Shown here: positions 1 through 8,374 of the stretch, piece by piece
How positions within the stretch are numbered: position 1 is the first letter of the stretch
Layout: every line of letters begins with the position of its first letter
Assembly (NCBI GenBank): GCA_000824845.1
Contig: CCNC01000197.1
Location: 26,162 to 90,161, forward strand
Direction: 5' to 3'
DNA length: 64,000 nt
DNA from: Mesorhizobium sp. ORS 3359
GTDB lineage: Bacteria > Pseudomonadota > Alphaproteobacteria > Rhizobiales > Rhizobiaceae
Position numbers and translations under genes: made by a program
Notes under the pieces: model-generated
Database searches by the model: none
The model's input: only the letters and a program-made list of their open reading frames with translations
What the model was told of the DNA's origin: nothing

Positions 1-24
1 CGTCGTTCGGGCAGCTTGACCGTC

Positions 25-1404
25 ATGACCCCGCCCGCCGCCTCCATCGATCCGCCGCGCCCAGCTCCGACCGTGAGCCCTGGCGACAACGTGCCGCGTT
101 ACACGAGCTATCCGACCGCGCCGCATTTTCATCCGGGCGTCGACGCGGTCACGGTTCGCGGGTGGATGGACGCGCTCGAAGGCGATGACGAGATATCGCT
201 TTATCTGCACATCCCGTATTGCGACCGCTTATGTTGGTTCTGTGCCTGCCATACCAAGCAGACACGTCACTATGCGCCCGTGGCTACTTTCCTTCGCTCG
301 CTCCACAAGGAGATCGAAACGGTCGGCGGTCTCGTCAGCGGCCGCGGCCGGGTCCGCGCCGTTCATTTCGGGGGCGGCTCCCCGACAATGCTGAAGCCCG
401 ACGACATCCTCATGCTCGGAAAGGCGTTGCGGGATCAATTCGACTTCCTCGATGATGCCAGCCTCAGCGTCGAGATCGACCCCAACGACATGGATGAGGG
501 TCGGCTGGACGCGTTTGCCGCGATCGGCATGACAAGGGCGAGCCTGGGTGTCCAGGATTTCGATCCCAAGGTGCAGAAGGCGATCAATCGCGAGCAGAGT
601 TTCGCGCTGACCAAGAGCATTGTCGATGCGGTGCGGGCGAGGGGCGTCACGTCCGTCAACCTGGATCTGCTCTACGGGCTGCCGCATCAGACCGGCAAGA
701 GCGTCGCGGCGACCGTTGCCCAGGCGCTGACCTTGGCGCCGGACAGGCTTGCCCTGTTCGGCTACGCACATGTGCCGTGGTTCAAGAAGCATCAGACGAT
801 GATTGATGAAGCCTGGCTGCCCGACTCCGTCGCGCGCCTGGCGCAGTCACAGCTTGCCGCGCAGCTGATTGTCGATGCCGGCTACGAGGCATTGGGATTG
901 GACCATTTCGCGAAGCCCGGGGACACGCTGGCGGTTGCCGCCCGCGCCGGCAAGATCCGCCGCAATTTCCAGGGCTACACCGAGGACCAGTGCGAAACCC
1001 TGATCGGTCTCGGCCCCTCCTCGATCAGCCGGTATCGCCAGGGCCATGCACAAAACATCGTTGCGACGGGCGAATACCAGAAAGCCGTGGATTCGGGAGA
1101 GCTGGCGATAGCGCGCGGCATAGAATTCAGCGTCGAAGATGAGGCGCGTGGCTGGGTCATCGAGCGCCTGATGTGCAACTTCGCCTTCTCGGCGGTGGAG
1201 CTTGTCGACCGCTTTGGAAATGTCGGCCAAAGGCTGCTTTGCGAAGCGAGCCGACTGGCCATCAGCGGGGCGGGCCAGCTTCTTCGGCTGGAAGGCGAGA
1301 ACTTCGTCGTGCCGGCGGCAAGCCGTCCGCTTGTCCGCACGGTGGCGGCGAAATTCGACAAATACCTCAGCAACGGAACCGGCAGGCATTCGGTGGCGGT
1401 TTGA
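25..1404 (+). CDS. hemN: Oxygen-independent coproporphyrinogen III dehydrogenase (radical SAM)
   Basis: This enzyme converts coproporphyrinogen III to protoporphyrinogen IX without O2 in cytoplasmic haem synthesis. The N-terminal part has the family motif PRYTSYPTA and the radical SAM cluster C66-x3-C70-x2-C73 (in HIPYCDRLCWFC), followed by the SAM-binding FGGGSPT. The length of 459 residues matches E. coli HemN. I chose ATG 25; an in-frame TTG lies at 16 and the frame is open to the window edge, so the true start could be slightly upstream. In rhizobia hemN is usually under FNR/FixK control, but its promoter lies outside this window. Confidence 0.93.
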   Translation: MTPPAASIDPPRPAPTVSPGDNVPRYTSYPTAPHFHPGVDAVTVRGWMDALEGDDEISLYLHIPYCDRLCWFCACHTKQTRHYAPVATFLRSLHKEIETVGGLVSGRGRVRAVHFGGGSPTMLKPDDILMLGKALRDQFDFLDDASLSVEIDPNDMDEGRLDAFAAIGMTRASLGVQDFDPKVQKAINREQSFALTKSIVDAVRARGVTSVNLDLLYGLPHQTGKSVAATVAQALTLAPDRLALFGYAHVPWFKKHQTMIDEAWLPDSVARLAQSQLAAQLIVDAGYEALGLDHFAKPGDTLAVAARAGKIRRNFQGYTEDQCETLIGLGPSSISRYRQGHAQNIVATGEYQKAVDSGELAIARGIEFSVEDEARGWVIERLMCNFAFSAVELVDRFGNVGQRLLCEASRLAISGAGQLLRLEGENFVVPAASRPLVRTVAAKFDKYLSNGTGRHSVAV

Positions 1405-1423
1405 ATAGGCTTCAGTCAGCGGG

Positions 1424-1855
1424 TCAGAAATGCTCGCCGATCCTGAAGGGACCGACACGAGTGCCGGCCGCGACAAGGTAAGCGGTCGACCAGCCGATCA
1501 GCAGAAACCCATTGACACCCTCCAGGGCGGCCAGCACGCGCCAGCCATGGGCGGGCACGACATCTCCATAGCCGACGGTCGAGAAGGTTATGGTCGAGAA
1601 GTAAAGCGCCGTCTCGAAATCGCTCAGGATTCCGAGCAGCCGGTAGATCCCGGCCCAAAGCCAGACTTCCGCCGTCATGACAGCGAAGAGCCCCATGACC
1701 ACGGTGATCATGGCCAGGACCCGGCTGCGCCGCCCGTGCATGCGAAAGAACGCCACAAGCCGTGCCATCACGTGAGTGACGGCGATAAGGCCGAAAGTGT
1801 GGATCAGGACCGTCAGGCTGATGACGATCGTGCCGACGAAAAGATTGAGGATCAT
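1424..1855 (-). CDS. Small two-pore-helix potassium channel family protein
   Basis: This 143-residue inner-membrane protein has hydrophobic segments near residues 4-34, 46-75 and 105-125. A pore loop carries the K+ selectivity filter TVGYGD at residues 93-98 (Ion_trans_2 type). No ligand-binding (RCK or cNMP) domain is attached, so gating cannot be predicted. It converges on hemN with a 19-nt gap. A FixK-type box (1889..1902) lies 34 nt upstream of the start, which suggests low-oxygen expression. The start is the only ATG giving the complete first membrane helix. Confidence 0.8.
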   Translation of the reverse strand: MILNLFVGTIVISLTVLIHTFGLIAVTHVMARLVAFFRMHGRRSRVLAMITVVMGLFAVMTAEVWLWAGIYRLLGILSDFETALYFSTITFSTVGYGDVVPAHGWRVLAALEGVNGFLLIGWSTAYLVAAGTRVGPFRIGEHF

Positions 1856-1888
1856 TCGAAGACACTACGGCCCGAAGCACCCGGTTCC

Positions 1889-1902
1889 TTGCGCCAGATC
1901 AA
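1889..1902 (-). promoter_or_regulatory. FixK/FNR-type box upstream of the K+ channel gene
   Basis: TTGCG-CCAG-ATCAA, read on the minus strand as TTGAT-CTGG-CGCAA. It fits the FixK2-type consensus TTG(A/C)-N6-(T/G)CAA and lies 34 nt before the channel start codon. Confidence 0.6.
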
Positions 1903-1982
1903 ACCTCCCGATCCGGCCGACCGTTAGACGCTTACTGGCCGCCCGCGGGCTCGTGGCGACGTGCTCGATCTCAAGACGAAAT

Positions 1983-2017
1983 GGCCGGGCAGGACCTCTC
2001 CCAAGGTCCGCCCGGCC
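1983..2017 (-). terminator. Hairpin terminator candidate after pseudoazurin
   Basis: Arms GGCCGGGC + GGACC (1983-1990, 1992-1996) pair with GGTCC + GCCCGGCC (2005-2017), with a one-base bulge and an 8-nt loop. On the minus strand the hairpin is followed by a modest T-rich stretch. It lies 49 nt past the pseudoazurin stop. Confidence 0.6.
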
Positions 2018-2065
2018 CGTGCTTCCGGCCCGCCATTGCCGGAGGCAGCCCCCCATGCTGTCGGA

Positions 2066-2512
2066 TCAGTTCGAAGCGGCTTTGGTCGCCTCGGCGAACA
2101 GCTCGGCAAAGACGGGCTTTGCCTTGCCGATCTGCTTGACGGCTTCCGCCGCCTCCAGGTTGACCGGCTTGCCGACGACGATCAGCGCCACCATGCCCAT
2201 GCCGTAGTGGGGAGCGCATTTCACGCCATAGACACCTTCCTTGGTGAGGGTGACCGTGATCTCCTCGCTGGCCTTGCCCTTGAAGGGCTCGGCGCCGTCC
2301 GGGAGCATTCCATTGATGATCTCGGCATTGTGGGTCTTGTCGGTCGGCACGAACTTGATCGTGTCGCCTGGCGCCGCCCGCACGAAGTTGGGCTGGAAAA
2401 CCATCGCGCCCTTTTCACCCTTGTTCAGCATCTGGACGACATGTTCCTCGGCATTCGCGGCGCCGGCCATCGAGAGCAACGCGACCGCCGCGGCAATGAG
2501 GGGCAATTTCAT
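2066..2512 (-). CDS. Pseudoazurin (periplasmic type 1 blue copper protein)
   Basis: Pseudoazurin is a soluble periplasmic electron carrier, classically donating to copper nitrite reductase NirK or to cytochrome c peroxidase. A signal peptide covers residues 1-21 (MKLPLIAAAVALLSMAGAANA). The copper ligands are H61, C99, H102 and M107, with the same spacing as the known set (38, 3 and 5 residues apart). The start at 2512 is preferred over a start 27 nt upstream because it gives a clean signal peptide and has an AAAGGA ribosome site. No nitrite reductase is in the window. A perfect palindromic FNR-family box lies 74 nt upstream. Confidence 0.93.
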   Translation of the reverse strand: MKLPLIAAAVALLSMAGAANAEEHVVQMLNKGEKGAMVFQPNFVRAAPGDTIKFVPTDKTHNAEIINGMLPDGAEPFKGKASEEITVTLTKEGVYGVKCAPHYGMGMVALIVVGKPVNLEAAEAVKQIGKAKPVFAELFAEATKAASN

Positions 2513-2585
2513 TGGAAAGTTCCTTTCTTGTTTCACCACGGCATCTACCGTCGCGCGCTTTTAAATCGTCGGAGAACGTGGCGAT

Positions 2586-2599
2586 TTGCGCTGGCGCAA
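2586..2599 (-). promoter_or_regulatory. Palindromic FNR-family (FixK/NnrR-like) box upstream of pseudoazurin
   Basis: TTGCG-CTGG-CGCAA sits inside an 18-bp perfect palindrome (2584-2601, ATTTGCGC/GCGCAAAT). TTGCG half-sites are typical of nitric-oxide-responsive NnrR/DNR sites and also satisfy the FixK2 consensus. Its position suits a class II activator site for pseudoazurin. Confidence 0.65.
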
Positions 2600-2843
2600 A
2601 TGCAGGAGGAAAAGATCCGCTGATGGACGGTGAACCCGAATGATGCGGATTACTTCAATCATCGGCGCCAAATCCCTCTGGGACTAAGTCCGGTCGGGAC
2701 ATGGGCGCGCTGCGCTTTTGAAGTCAGGAAGGCCGTTGGCAGGTCTTGATCGACCGTCGATTGCCGGCCTGCCCATTTCCGAGGGATGGCTGAAGCCGCA
2801 GCTCAGCCTTGTTCCAGAGTTTCCCTCATCCTGCCTCGGCATT

Positions 2844-2857
2844 TTGCGATGGATCAA
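2844..2857 (+). promoter_or_regulatory. FixK-type box upstream of phosphoketolase
   Basis: TTGCG-ATGG-ATCAA fits TTG(A/C)-N6-(T/G)CAA. It lies 129 nt before the phosphoketolase ATG, so it would imply a leader of about 90 nt. Confidence 0.5.
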
Positions 2858-2986
2858 AGCCCGCTGGCTCCCCGCCGGATAGATCCAAGGCGCGCCCGGT
2901 CCTGAAATGGACCGGTCATGAACCGGTGGCAGCGTTGATGCGTTGTGCTTTGTCCGCATCGGTTCAACCCAGCGAAGGAGTCGGAA

Positions 2987-5368
2987 ATGACCGAGCATCC
3001 CAGCGCCAATCGTCTGTCCGCGCAGGAACTGCGAGACATCGATGCCTACTGGCGTGCCGCCAACTACCTGACCATCGGGCAGATCTATCTGCTCGACAAT
3101 CCGCTGCTTCGCGAACCCCTTCGGCTGGAGCATGTCAAGCCGAGGCTGCTCGGCCACTGGGGGACCTCGCCTGGTCTCAGCTTCATCTATGCGCATCTCA
3201 ACCGCGCCATCAGGCAGCGCGACGCCAATGTCATCTATGTCTGCGGTCCCGGCCATGGCGGGCCGGCGATGGTGGCCAACACCTATCTCGAGGGCACCTA
3301 CAGCGAGACCAATCCGGACATTGCGCTGGGCGAGGCCGGAATGAAGAAGCTCTTCCGCCAGTTCTCATTTCCTGGCGGCATCCCGAGCCATGCGGCGCCT
3401 GATGTGCCCGGCTCGATCCATGAAGGCGGCGAGCTTGGCTACGCGCTCTCGCACGCTTATGGAGCGGCCTTCGACAACCCGGACCTTGTCGTCGCCTGCG
3501 TCGTCGGCGACGGCGAGGCGGAAACCGGGCCGCTCGCCACCTCCTGGCATTCGAACAAGTTCCTCAACCCGGCGCTTGACGGCGCGGTGCTGCCGATCCT
3601 CCACCTCAACGGCTACAAGATCGCCAATCCCACCATTCTGGCCCGTATCCCCGAGGAAGAGCTGCGTGCGCTGTTCATCGGCTACGGTTACGAGCCGCTG
3701 TTCGTCGAAGGTGACGATCCGGCGTTGATGCATGAGCGGATGGCGGTCGTGCTCGACGATGCGCTCGACCGCATCAAGGCGATCCAGGATGCGGCCCGCA
3801 CCGGCGCGAAAACCGCGCAGCCGCGGCCGAAATGGCCGATGATCGTGCTGCGAAGCCCGAAGGGCTGGACTGGCCCGAAGGAGGTCGACGGAATGAAGAC
3901 CGAGGGATTCTGGCGCGCCCATCAGGTCCCGCTTTCAGGCCTGGCTGAGAACCCCGAGCATCTGAGGATGCTTGAGGCGTGGATGAGAAGCTACCGGCCC
4001 GAAGAGCTTTTCGATGCCGCCGGCGCGCCCCTGGCCGCGATCCGCGCCACCGCGCCGCAAGGCGACAGGCGCATGAGCGCCAATCCGCATGCCAATGGCG
4101 GCCTGCTGCGCCGGTCTCTCGAACTGCCGGGCCTGGATGAGCATGCCGTCCCGGTCGAGCGGCCCGGCGGCGTCAAGGCGGAGTCGACCCGTGTCATGGG
4201 CGGTTTCCTGCGCGACGTCATGACATTGAACCGGGCTGCCAGGAACTTCCGCATCGTCGGCCCCGACGAGACGGCCTCGAACCGATGGCAGGATGTCTTC
4301 GAGGTGACTGAGCGCGCCTGGATGGAAGAGATCCTTCCCGAGGATGTCCACCTGGCGCGGGAAGGCAGGGTTCTGGAAATTCTATCCGAGCATACGTGCC
4401 AGGGTTGGCTGGAAGGTTACCTGCTTACCGGGCGCCATGGCTTCTTCTCCTGCTACGAGGCCTTCACGCACATCGTGGATTCCATGTTCAACCAGCATGC
4501 GAAATGGCTGGATGCCTGCCGCAAGCTCGCCTGGCGGCGGCCGATCGCCTCGCTGAACTATCTGTTGTCCAGCCATGTCTGGCAGCAGGAGCACAATGGC
4601 TTCAGCCATCAGGATCCAGGCTTCATCGACGTTGCGCTGAACAAGAAGGCGGACGTCGTGCGTGTCTACCTGCCGGCGGACGCTAACAGCCTGCTTTGCG
4701 TGACCGATCATGTGCTTAAGACGTGGAACCGCATCAACGTCATCGTCGCCGGCAAGGCCAATTCCTGGCAGTGGCTGTCGATCGACGAGGCGAAAGTCCA
4801 CTGCGGCGCCGGCATCGGCATATGGGGGTGGGCATCGACCGACGGCGGGGCCGAGCCGGATGTGGTGATGGCCTGCGCCGGCGACGTGCCGACGCTCGAG
4901 ACGCTGGCCGCCGTTCAAATCCTGAGGCGCCACATTCCCGACCTCAAGGTCCGTGTGGTGAACATTGTCGATCTGATGACGCTGCAACCGAAGGAACATC
5001 ATCCGCACGGGCTGTCGGACCACGAGTTCGACGCGTTGTTCACCAGGGACAAGCCTGTCATCTTCGCCTATCACGGCTATCCGTGGACGATCCACCGCCT
5101 GACCTACCGGCGGACCAATCACGACAACATCCATGTGCGCGGCTACAATGAGGAAGGGACGACGACGACGCCGTTCGACATGACCGTTCTGAATGGGCTC
5201 GACCGCTATCATCTCGTGCTCGGCGCGCTCGACCGCATTCAAGAGCCGGCCGGCGCGCACATCCAACTGAGGCAGGCCATGGAAGGCAAGCTGATCGAGC
5301 ACGCAGCCTATATCCGCAAGCACGGCCAGGACATGCCCGAGATCCTCGGCTGGAAGTGGGAGCGGTAA
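2987..5368 (+). CDS. xfp: Phosphoketolase (xylulose-5-P/fructose-6-P)
   Basis: This thiamine-diphosphate enzyme splits xylulose 5-phosphate or fructose 6-phosphate into acetyl phosphate and an aldose phosphate. The 793 residues match the family length. The N-terminal domain has GPGHGGPAMVANTYLEG, the signature EGGELGYALSHAYG near residue 145, and the cofactor-binding GDGEAETGPLA near 173. ATG 2987 follows a strong GAAGGAG site at 7 nt, so the 14-residue upstream extension is rejected. ackA follows after 62 nt, and the pair would convert pentose phosphate to acetate plus ATP. The upstream FixK-type box suggests use under oxygen limitation. Confidence 0.96.
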   Translation: MTEHPSANRLSAQELRDIDAYWRAANYLTIGQIYLLDNPLLREPLRLEHVKPRLLGHWGTSPGLSFIYAHLNRAIRQRDANVIYVCGPGHGGPAMVANTYLEGTYSETNPDIALGEAGMKKLFRQFSFPGGIPSHAAPDVPGSIHEGGELGYALSHAYGAAFDNPDLVVACVVGDGEAETGPLATSWHSNKFLNPALDGAVLPILHLNGYKIANPTILARIPEEELRALFIGYGYEPLFVEGDDPALMHERMAVVLDDALDRIKAIQDAARTGAKTAQPRPKWPMIVLRSPKGWTGPKEVDGMKTEGFWRAHQVPLSGLAENPEHLRMLEAWMRSYRPEELFDAAGAPLAAIRATAPQGDRRMSANPHANGGLLRRSLELPGLDEHAVPVERPGGVKAESTRVMGGFLRDVMTLNRAARNFRIVGPDETASNRWQDVFEVTERAWMEEILPEDVHLAREGRVLEILSEHTCQGWLEGYLLTGRHGFFSCYEAFTHIVDSMFNQHAKWLDACRKLAWRRPIASLNYLLSSHVWQQEHNGFSHQDPGFIDVALNKKADVVRVYLPADANSLLCVTDHVLKTWNRINVIVAGKANSWQWLSIDEAKVHCGAGIGIWGWASTDGGAEPDVVMACAGDVPTLETLAAVQILRRHIPDLKVRVVNIVDLMTLQPKEHHPHGLSDHEFDALFTRDKPVIFAYHGYPWTIHRLTYRRTNHDNIHVRGYNEEGTTTTPFDMTVLNGLDRYHLVLGALDRIQEPAGAHIQLRQAMEGKLIEHAAYIRKHGQDMPEILGWKWER

Positions 5369-5430
5369 TCGATGACGAGGCGCCGGGCTGAGAGGATCGG
5401 CCTTGCAAAAGCGGCGGGGACCGGCCGGCC

Positions 5431-6609
5431 ATGACCGATGCAATTCTCGTCCTCAATGGCGGCTCATCGAGCCTGAAGTTCGCCGTCTTTCAATGGCGCG
5501 ACGAGCTCCATCTGCTGGTGCGTGGCAGCGTCTCGTCGATCGGCGAGCGGCCCCGGCTCCACGTCGCGCCCACGGCAATGACGCCGCCGTTCGACAGGAG
5601 CCTTGGCGAACAACCGATCTCCATCGGCACGGCGTTCGAAGCCGTTGCGTCCTATCTTGCGGACCGCGGCCTCCTGCGCCGGGTGCGCGGGGTCGGGCAT
5701 CGCATCGTGCATGGCGGCCGGGAGTTTGTCCGTGCAACGCTGCTCGACGAGCGCACGCTCGGTGCCTTGCGCAGGCTCGAGCCGCTCGCCCCGATTCATC
5801 AGGCGATCAACCTGGAGCTCGTCGACTTGGCCAGCCGCCTCCTGCCCGGCACCATGCAGGTCGGCTGCTTCGATACGGCCTTCCACGCGGTGCAGCCCGA
5901 GCACGCAAGGCTTTATGGCCTGCCGCACGAGATGGCGGAGCAAGGCATCGTCTCCTACGGCTTCCATGGGCTCTCCTACAGCCATATCGCCAGCGAGCTC
6001 AACAACCGTTACGGCGCCGCCGCCGGCGGCCGGACGATCGTTGCCCATCTTGGCAGCGGTGCGAGCCTGTGCGCGATGAAGGCAGGCGTAAGCCACGCCA
6101 CCACCATGGGCTTCTCGACGCTTGACGGCCTCGTCATGAGCACGCGTTGCGGCGCCATCGATCCCGGCATCCTCCTGCACCTTCTGCAGGACCGGAAGCT
6201 GTCCTCGGAGGAACTTGCCGAACTGCTCTATCAGCGATCCGGTCTGCTCGGGGTATCCGGCATCTCGGGAAACATGCAGACGCTGCTTGCATCGAAAGAC
6301 CCGGCGGCGATGCGCGCCGTCGACCTTTTCGTCTATCGTGTCGGGCGCGAGATCGGATCGCTTGCCGCGGCGATAGGCGGGCTCGACACCCTCGTGTTCA
6401 CGGCGGGCATCGGCGAGCATGCGCCCGCGATCCGGCGGAGCATCTGCGAAGCCGCGGGATGGCTGGGCGTCGCGCTCGACGAGGCGTTGAACGCGCAGGG
6501 CGAGGAACTGATCAGCGCCCCGGATTCCCTGGTCGACGTGCTTGTCATTCCCGCCGACGAGGAACGAGCGGTGGCCGCTGAGTTGCTCGGCTTCGAAGGC
6601 AAAGACTAA
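5431..6609 (+). CDS. ackA: Acetate kinase
   Basis: It transfers the phosphate of acetyl phosphate to ADP, giving ATP and acetate. All ASKHA acetate-kinase landmarks are present in order: LVLNGGSSSLKF at the N terminus, GHRIVHGG, CFDTAFH, YGFHGLSY, HLGSGASL, STRCGAIDPG and the late TAGIGEHAPAIR. The 392 residues are a normal length. It lies directly downstream of phosphoketolase, which supplies acetyl phosphate; no phosphotransacetylase is nearby. A strong hairpin two nt after the stop probably ends the transcript. Confidence 0.96.
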   Translation: MTDAILVLNGGSSSLKFAVFQWRDELHLLVRGSVSSIGERPRLHVAPTAMTPPFDRSLGEQPISIGTAFEAVASYLADRGLLRRVRGVGHRIVHGGREFVRATLLDERTLGALRRLEPLAPIHQAINLELVDLASRLLPGTMQVGCFDTAFHAVQPEHARLYGLPHEMAEQGIVSYGFHGLSYSHIASELNNRYGAAAGGRTIVAHLGSGASLCAMKAGVSHATTMGFSTLDGLVMSTRCGAIDPGILLHLLQDRKLSSEELAELLYQRSGLLGVSGISGNMQTLLASKDPAAMRAVDLFVYRVGREIGSLAAAIGGLDTLVFTAGIGEHAPAIRRSICEAAGWLGVALDEALNAQGEELISAPDSLVDVLVIPADEERAVAAELLGFEGKD

Positions 6610-6610
6610 G

Positions 6611-6651
6611 TGATATCGCCCGCAAGCGCGCGGCGCTTGCGGGCGATATCA
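6611..6651. terminator. Perfect 19-bp hairpin between convergent ackA and GNAT genes
   Basis: The left arm 6611-6629 is exactly the reverse complement of 6633-6651, with a 3-nt loop. The placement between two converging genes suggests a bidirectional terminator. No long T-tract follows on either strand. Confidence 0.75.
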
Positions 6652-6671
6652 TCAAAACAATCCGACCCGCC

Positions 6672-7187
6672 TTAGCCCGGCAAAGAGGCGCCGAGCTTCC
6701 GCTGAACCAGGACGAGCGTCGGGTCGTCGGGATCCGTCGTGACGATGAAGCCCATCTCGCGCTCAAGTTCGATCGCTGCGCGGTTTTCGCGACTCTCGAT
6801 CGATTCAATCGTCTCGATGCCATGATCGTCGGCATAACGCGCGACATAGCCGAGAAATTCCCAGCTGACGCCGAGATGCTTGCGATCCTCGCGGATGCAG
6901 ATGGCGACTTCGCCACGCCGATCGGCAGGGTCCGCGGCGAGGGTCGCGACCGCAATCAGCATTCCGTCGGTGGAGAAAGCGAGAAAATTATGGACGTGCG
7001 GATCGTCGGAGCGGGTCATCGCCACCAGCCGCTCATGCGAAACCTCCTTCACCGCCCCGAGGAAGCGGAAGCGCAGATCCTCCGGTGTCACATGGGTGAA
7101 GAACTCGGCGACGATCGGCTCATCGTCGGGACGCGCGCGGCGCACCTCGAAGCGAAATCCGGTGTGGGTCGTAAGCATTGTCTTCAT
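6672..7187 (-). CDS. GNAT family N-acetyltransferase
   Basis: The 171-residue single-domain GNAT fold starts with FRFEVRRARPDDEPIV and has the acetyl-CoA region around GEVAICIREDRKHLGVSWE. The core resembles the C-terminal GNAT domain of the large synthetase fusion at 12833 (both have a PDDLR(L/F)RFL-like segment), a subgroup often linked to protein-lysine acetylation; the substrate is unknown. The start at 7187 has an AAAGGGC site; a GTG at 7241 overlaps the end of the upstream regulator and could add 18 residues. It lies 46 nt after the FixK-like gene and is likely co-transcribed. Confidence 0.8.
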   Translation of the reverse strand: MKTMLTTHTGFRFEVRRARPDDEPIVAEFFTHVTPEDLRFRFLGAVKEVSHERLVAMTRSDDPHVHNFLAFSTDGMLIAVATLAADPADRRGEVAICIREDRKHLGVSWEFLGYVARYADDHGIETIESIESRENRAAIELEREMGFIVTTDPDDPTLVLVQRKLGASLPG

Positions 7188-7233
7188 TTTCAGCCCTTTT
7201 TCAGGATTGATGCGCGGGATTGGCGCAATGGCC

Positions 7234-7878
7234 TCATTCACCCATTGCCAGCAGCGTGTCGCGTTTCAGGATTTCGATGCTGCGCAGGCTGAGCAGGCGG
7301 ATCACGCCCTTCTCTTTCAGGCGGGTGAAGACCCGCGACACGGTTTCGATGGTGAGGCCGAGATAGTCGCCGATGTCGTTGCGCGACATAGGCAGTTCCA
7401 CCTGCCGCAGCCCGCCCTGACGCTCCGACATTTCGATGAGGAACGCGGCGACGCGCTCGATGGCGTTCTGGCGGCCGAGCACCAGGAGATGCTCCTGCGC
7501 CCGGGTCAGGCCTTTGAGCGCCAGAGGCAGGAGCTGACGCGACATGTCCGTGCCTGACGGAGCGCGGAAGACCCGGACACCGGTTGCGTTGATCGCCTCG
7601 GCGAAGAAGTGGTGGGTGGCGTCGGCCTCGAAACCGAAGGTCTCTCCCGCCAAGTGGAACGCGCTGATCTGCCTGCGACCGTCGGCGAGCAGGCGGTAGA
7701 TGCGGACCGCGCCGAATTCGACCTGATAGAGGGCGCCGGCCTTCTCGCCCTGGGCATAGATTTCGGCGCCTGCCGTGAAGAAGCTGACCGGAGTTGCCTG
7801 CCCTTCGAAGACAGGCGCGGGGCTCTGATGGGGAAGATAGGACGGCAGTGCAATCTTGGCGGAGGATTGAGCGTACAT
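7234..7878 (-). CDS. Crp/Fnr family transcription regulator, FixK type
   Basis: It has a cyclic-nucleotide-like beta-roll (about residues 30-110), a dimerisation helix and a C-terminal winged helix. The recognition helix DYLGLTIETVSR holds E178-x2-S181-R182, the FNR/FixK residues that read TTGA half-sites. With the start at 7878 (214 residues, GGGA site) it lacks the N-terminal cysteines of FNR, so it should not bind a 4Fe-4S cluster; this is the FixK pattern, normally switched on by an oxygen-responsive system such as FixLJ. A start 42 nt upstream would add three adjacent cysteines but has no family support. It is the obvious candidate regulator for the boxes in this region. Confidence 0.85.
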   Translation of the reverse strand: MYAQSSAKIALPSYLPHQSPAPVFEGQATPVSFFTAGAEIYAQGEKAGALYQVEFGAVRIYRLLADGRRQISAFHLAGETFGFEADATHHFFAEAINATGVRVFRAPSGTDMSRQLLPLALKGLTRAQEHLLVLGRQNAIERVAAFLIEMSERQGGLRQVELPMSRNDIGDYLGLTIETVSRVFTRLKEKGVIRLLSLRSIEILKRDTLLAMGE

Positions 7879-8060
7879 GGCTGTGGTCCCAGTGAATTTG
7901 TGACAACAGCAATCGCCCAAATCCGGCCATGCCGAAATTCGGTTATGTCCCTACGGGAAACTACTTAGTGCAACCCGAGATCACCCTGCCGAGCCAAATA
8001 TGTCGAGCAGGCCGCCTGGCCCGTTCGCCAACTGGGTCCATGCGCCAACCGGGTAAGCGA

Positions 8061-8074
8061 TTGACCGCGATCAA
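8061..8074 (+). promoter_or_regulatory. FixK/FNR box (anaerobox)
   Basis: TTGAC-CGCG-ATCAA matches TTGAY-N4-RTCAA exactly. It is 56 nt upstream of the small gene at 8131, an ideal class II position. Confidence 0.8.
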
Positions 8075-8130
8075 GGCCGGCATGATTTGACCCGGCATTG
8101 TCTGGCCGGAGCAACCAGGGGAAACCGACC

Positions 8131-8283
8131 ATGACCTCCGATATGATTGAAATCTGGACCGGGATACTCGGCCTTGCCTATCTTGTCGCCGCAGGCCTTT
8201 ATTCCGAAATGCTCCGTGCCAGGAAGGATGTCCCAGCAAGACGTGGTCATGCCCGGCCGGTGAGGATAAGGCGCTCGCGATAG
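8131..8283 (+). CDS. Small single-span membrane protein, low-oxygen induced
   Basis: The 50-residue product has one hydrophobic helix (residues 6-24, around IWTGILGLAYLVAAGLY) and a very basic C terminus rich in Arg. ATG 8131 follows AGGGGAAA. It resembles in size and layout the tiny subunits and assembly proteins found around respiratory enzymes, but I do not recognise a family. The consensus FixK box 56 nt upstream and the good ribosome site support it as a real gene. The alcohol dehydrogenase gene starts 91 nt downstream. Confidence 0.6.
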   Translation: MTSDMIEIWTGILGLAYLVAAGLYSEMLRARKDVPARRGHARPVRIRRSR

Positions 8284-8374
8284 GAAATGACGCCGGACCA
8301 GCGCGGTTTCATTCTTTCGTGCCGAGGGAAAGCCGGTCCGTTCCAGTCTGTCTTCCGAGAAACGGGGAAGCGTG

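Larger units (their letters stand above)
2513..2986. other. Divergent regulatory region between pseudoazurin and phosphoketolase
   Basis: These 474 nt carry no convincing gene. They hold one palindromic FNR-family box near pseudoazurin and one FixK-type box on the phosphoketolase side. A reading frame spanning part of it on the minus strand has the composition of a shadow frame and runs into phosphoketolase. Confidence 0.6.

Noticed and set aside
7879..7920. N-terminal extension of the FixK-type protein with three adjacent cysteines
   Set aside because: It would suggest an iron-sulfur FNR, but spacing is wrong for a 4Fe-4S site and the ribosome site supports the start at 7878.
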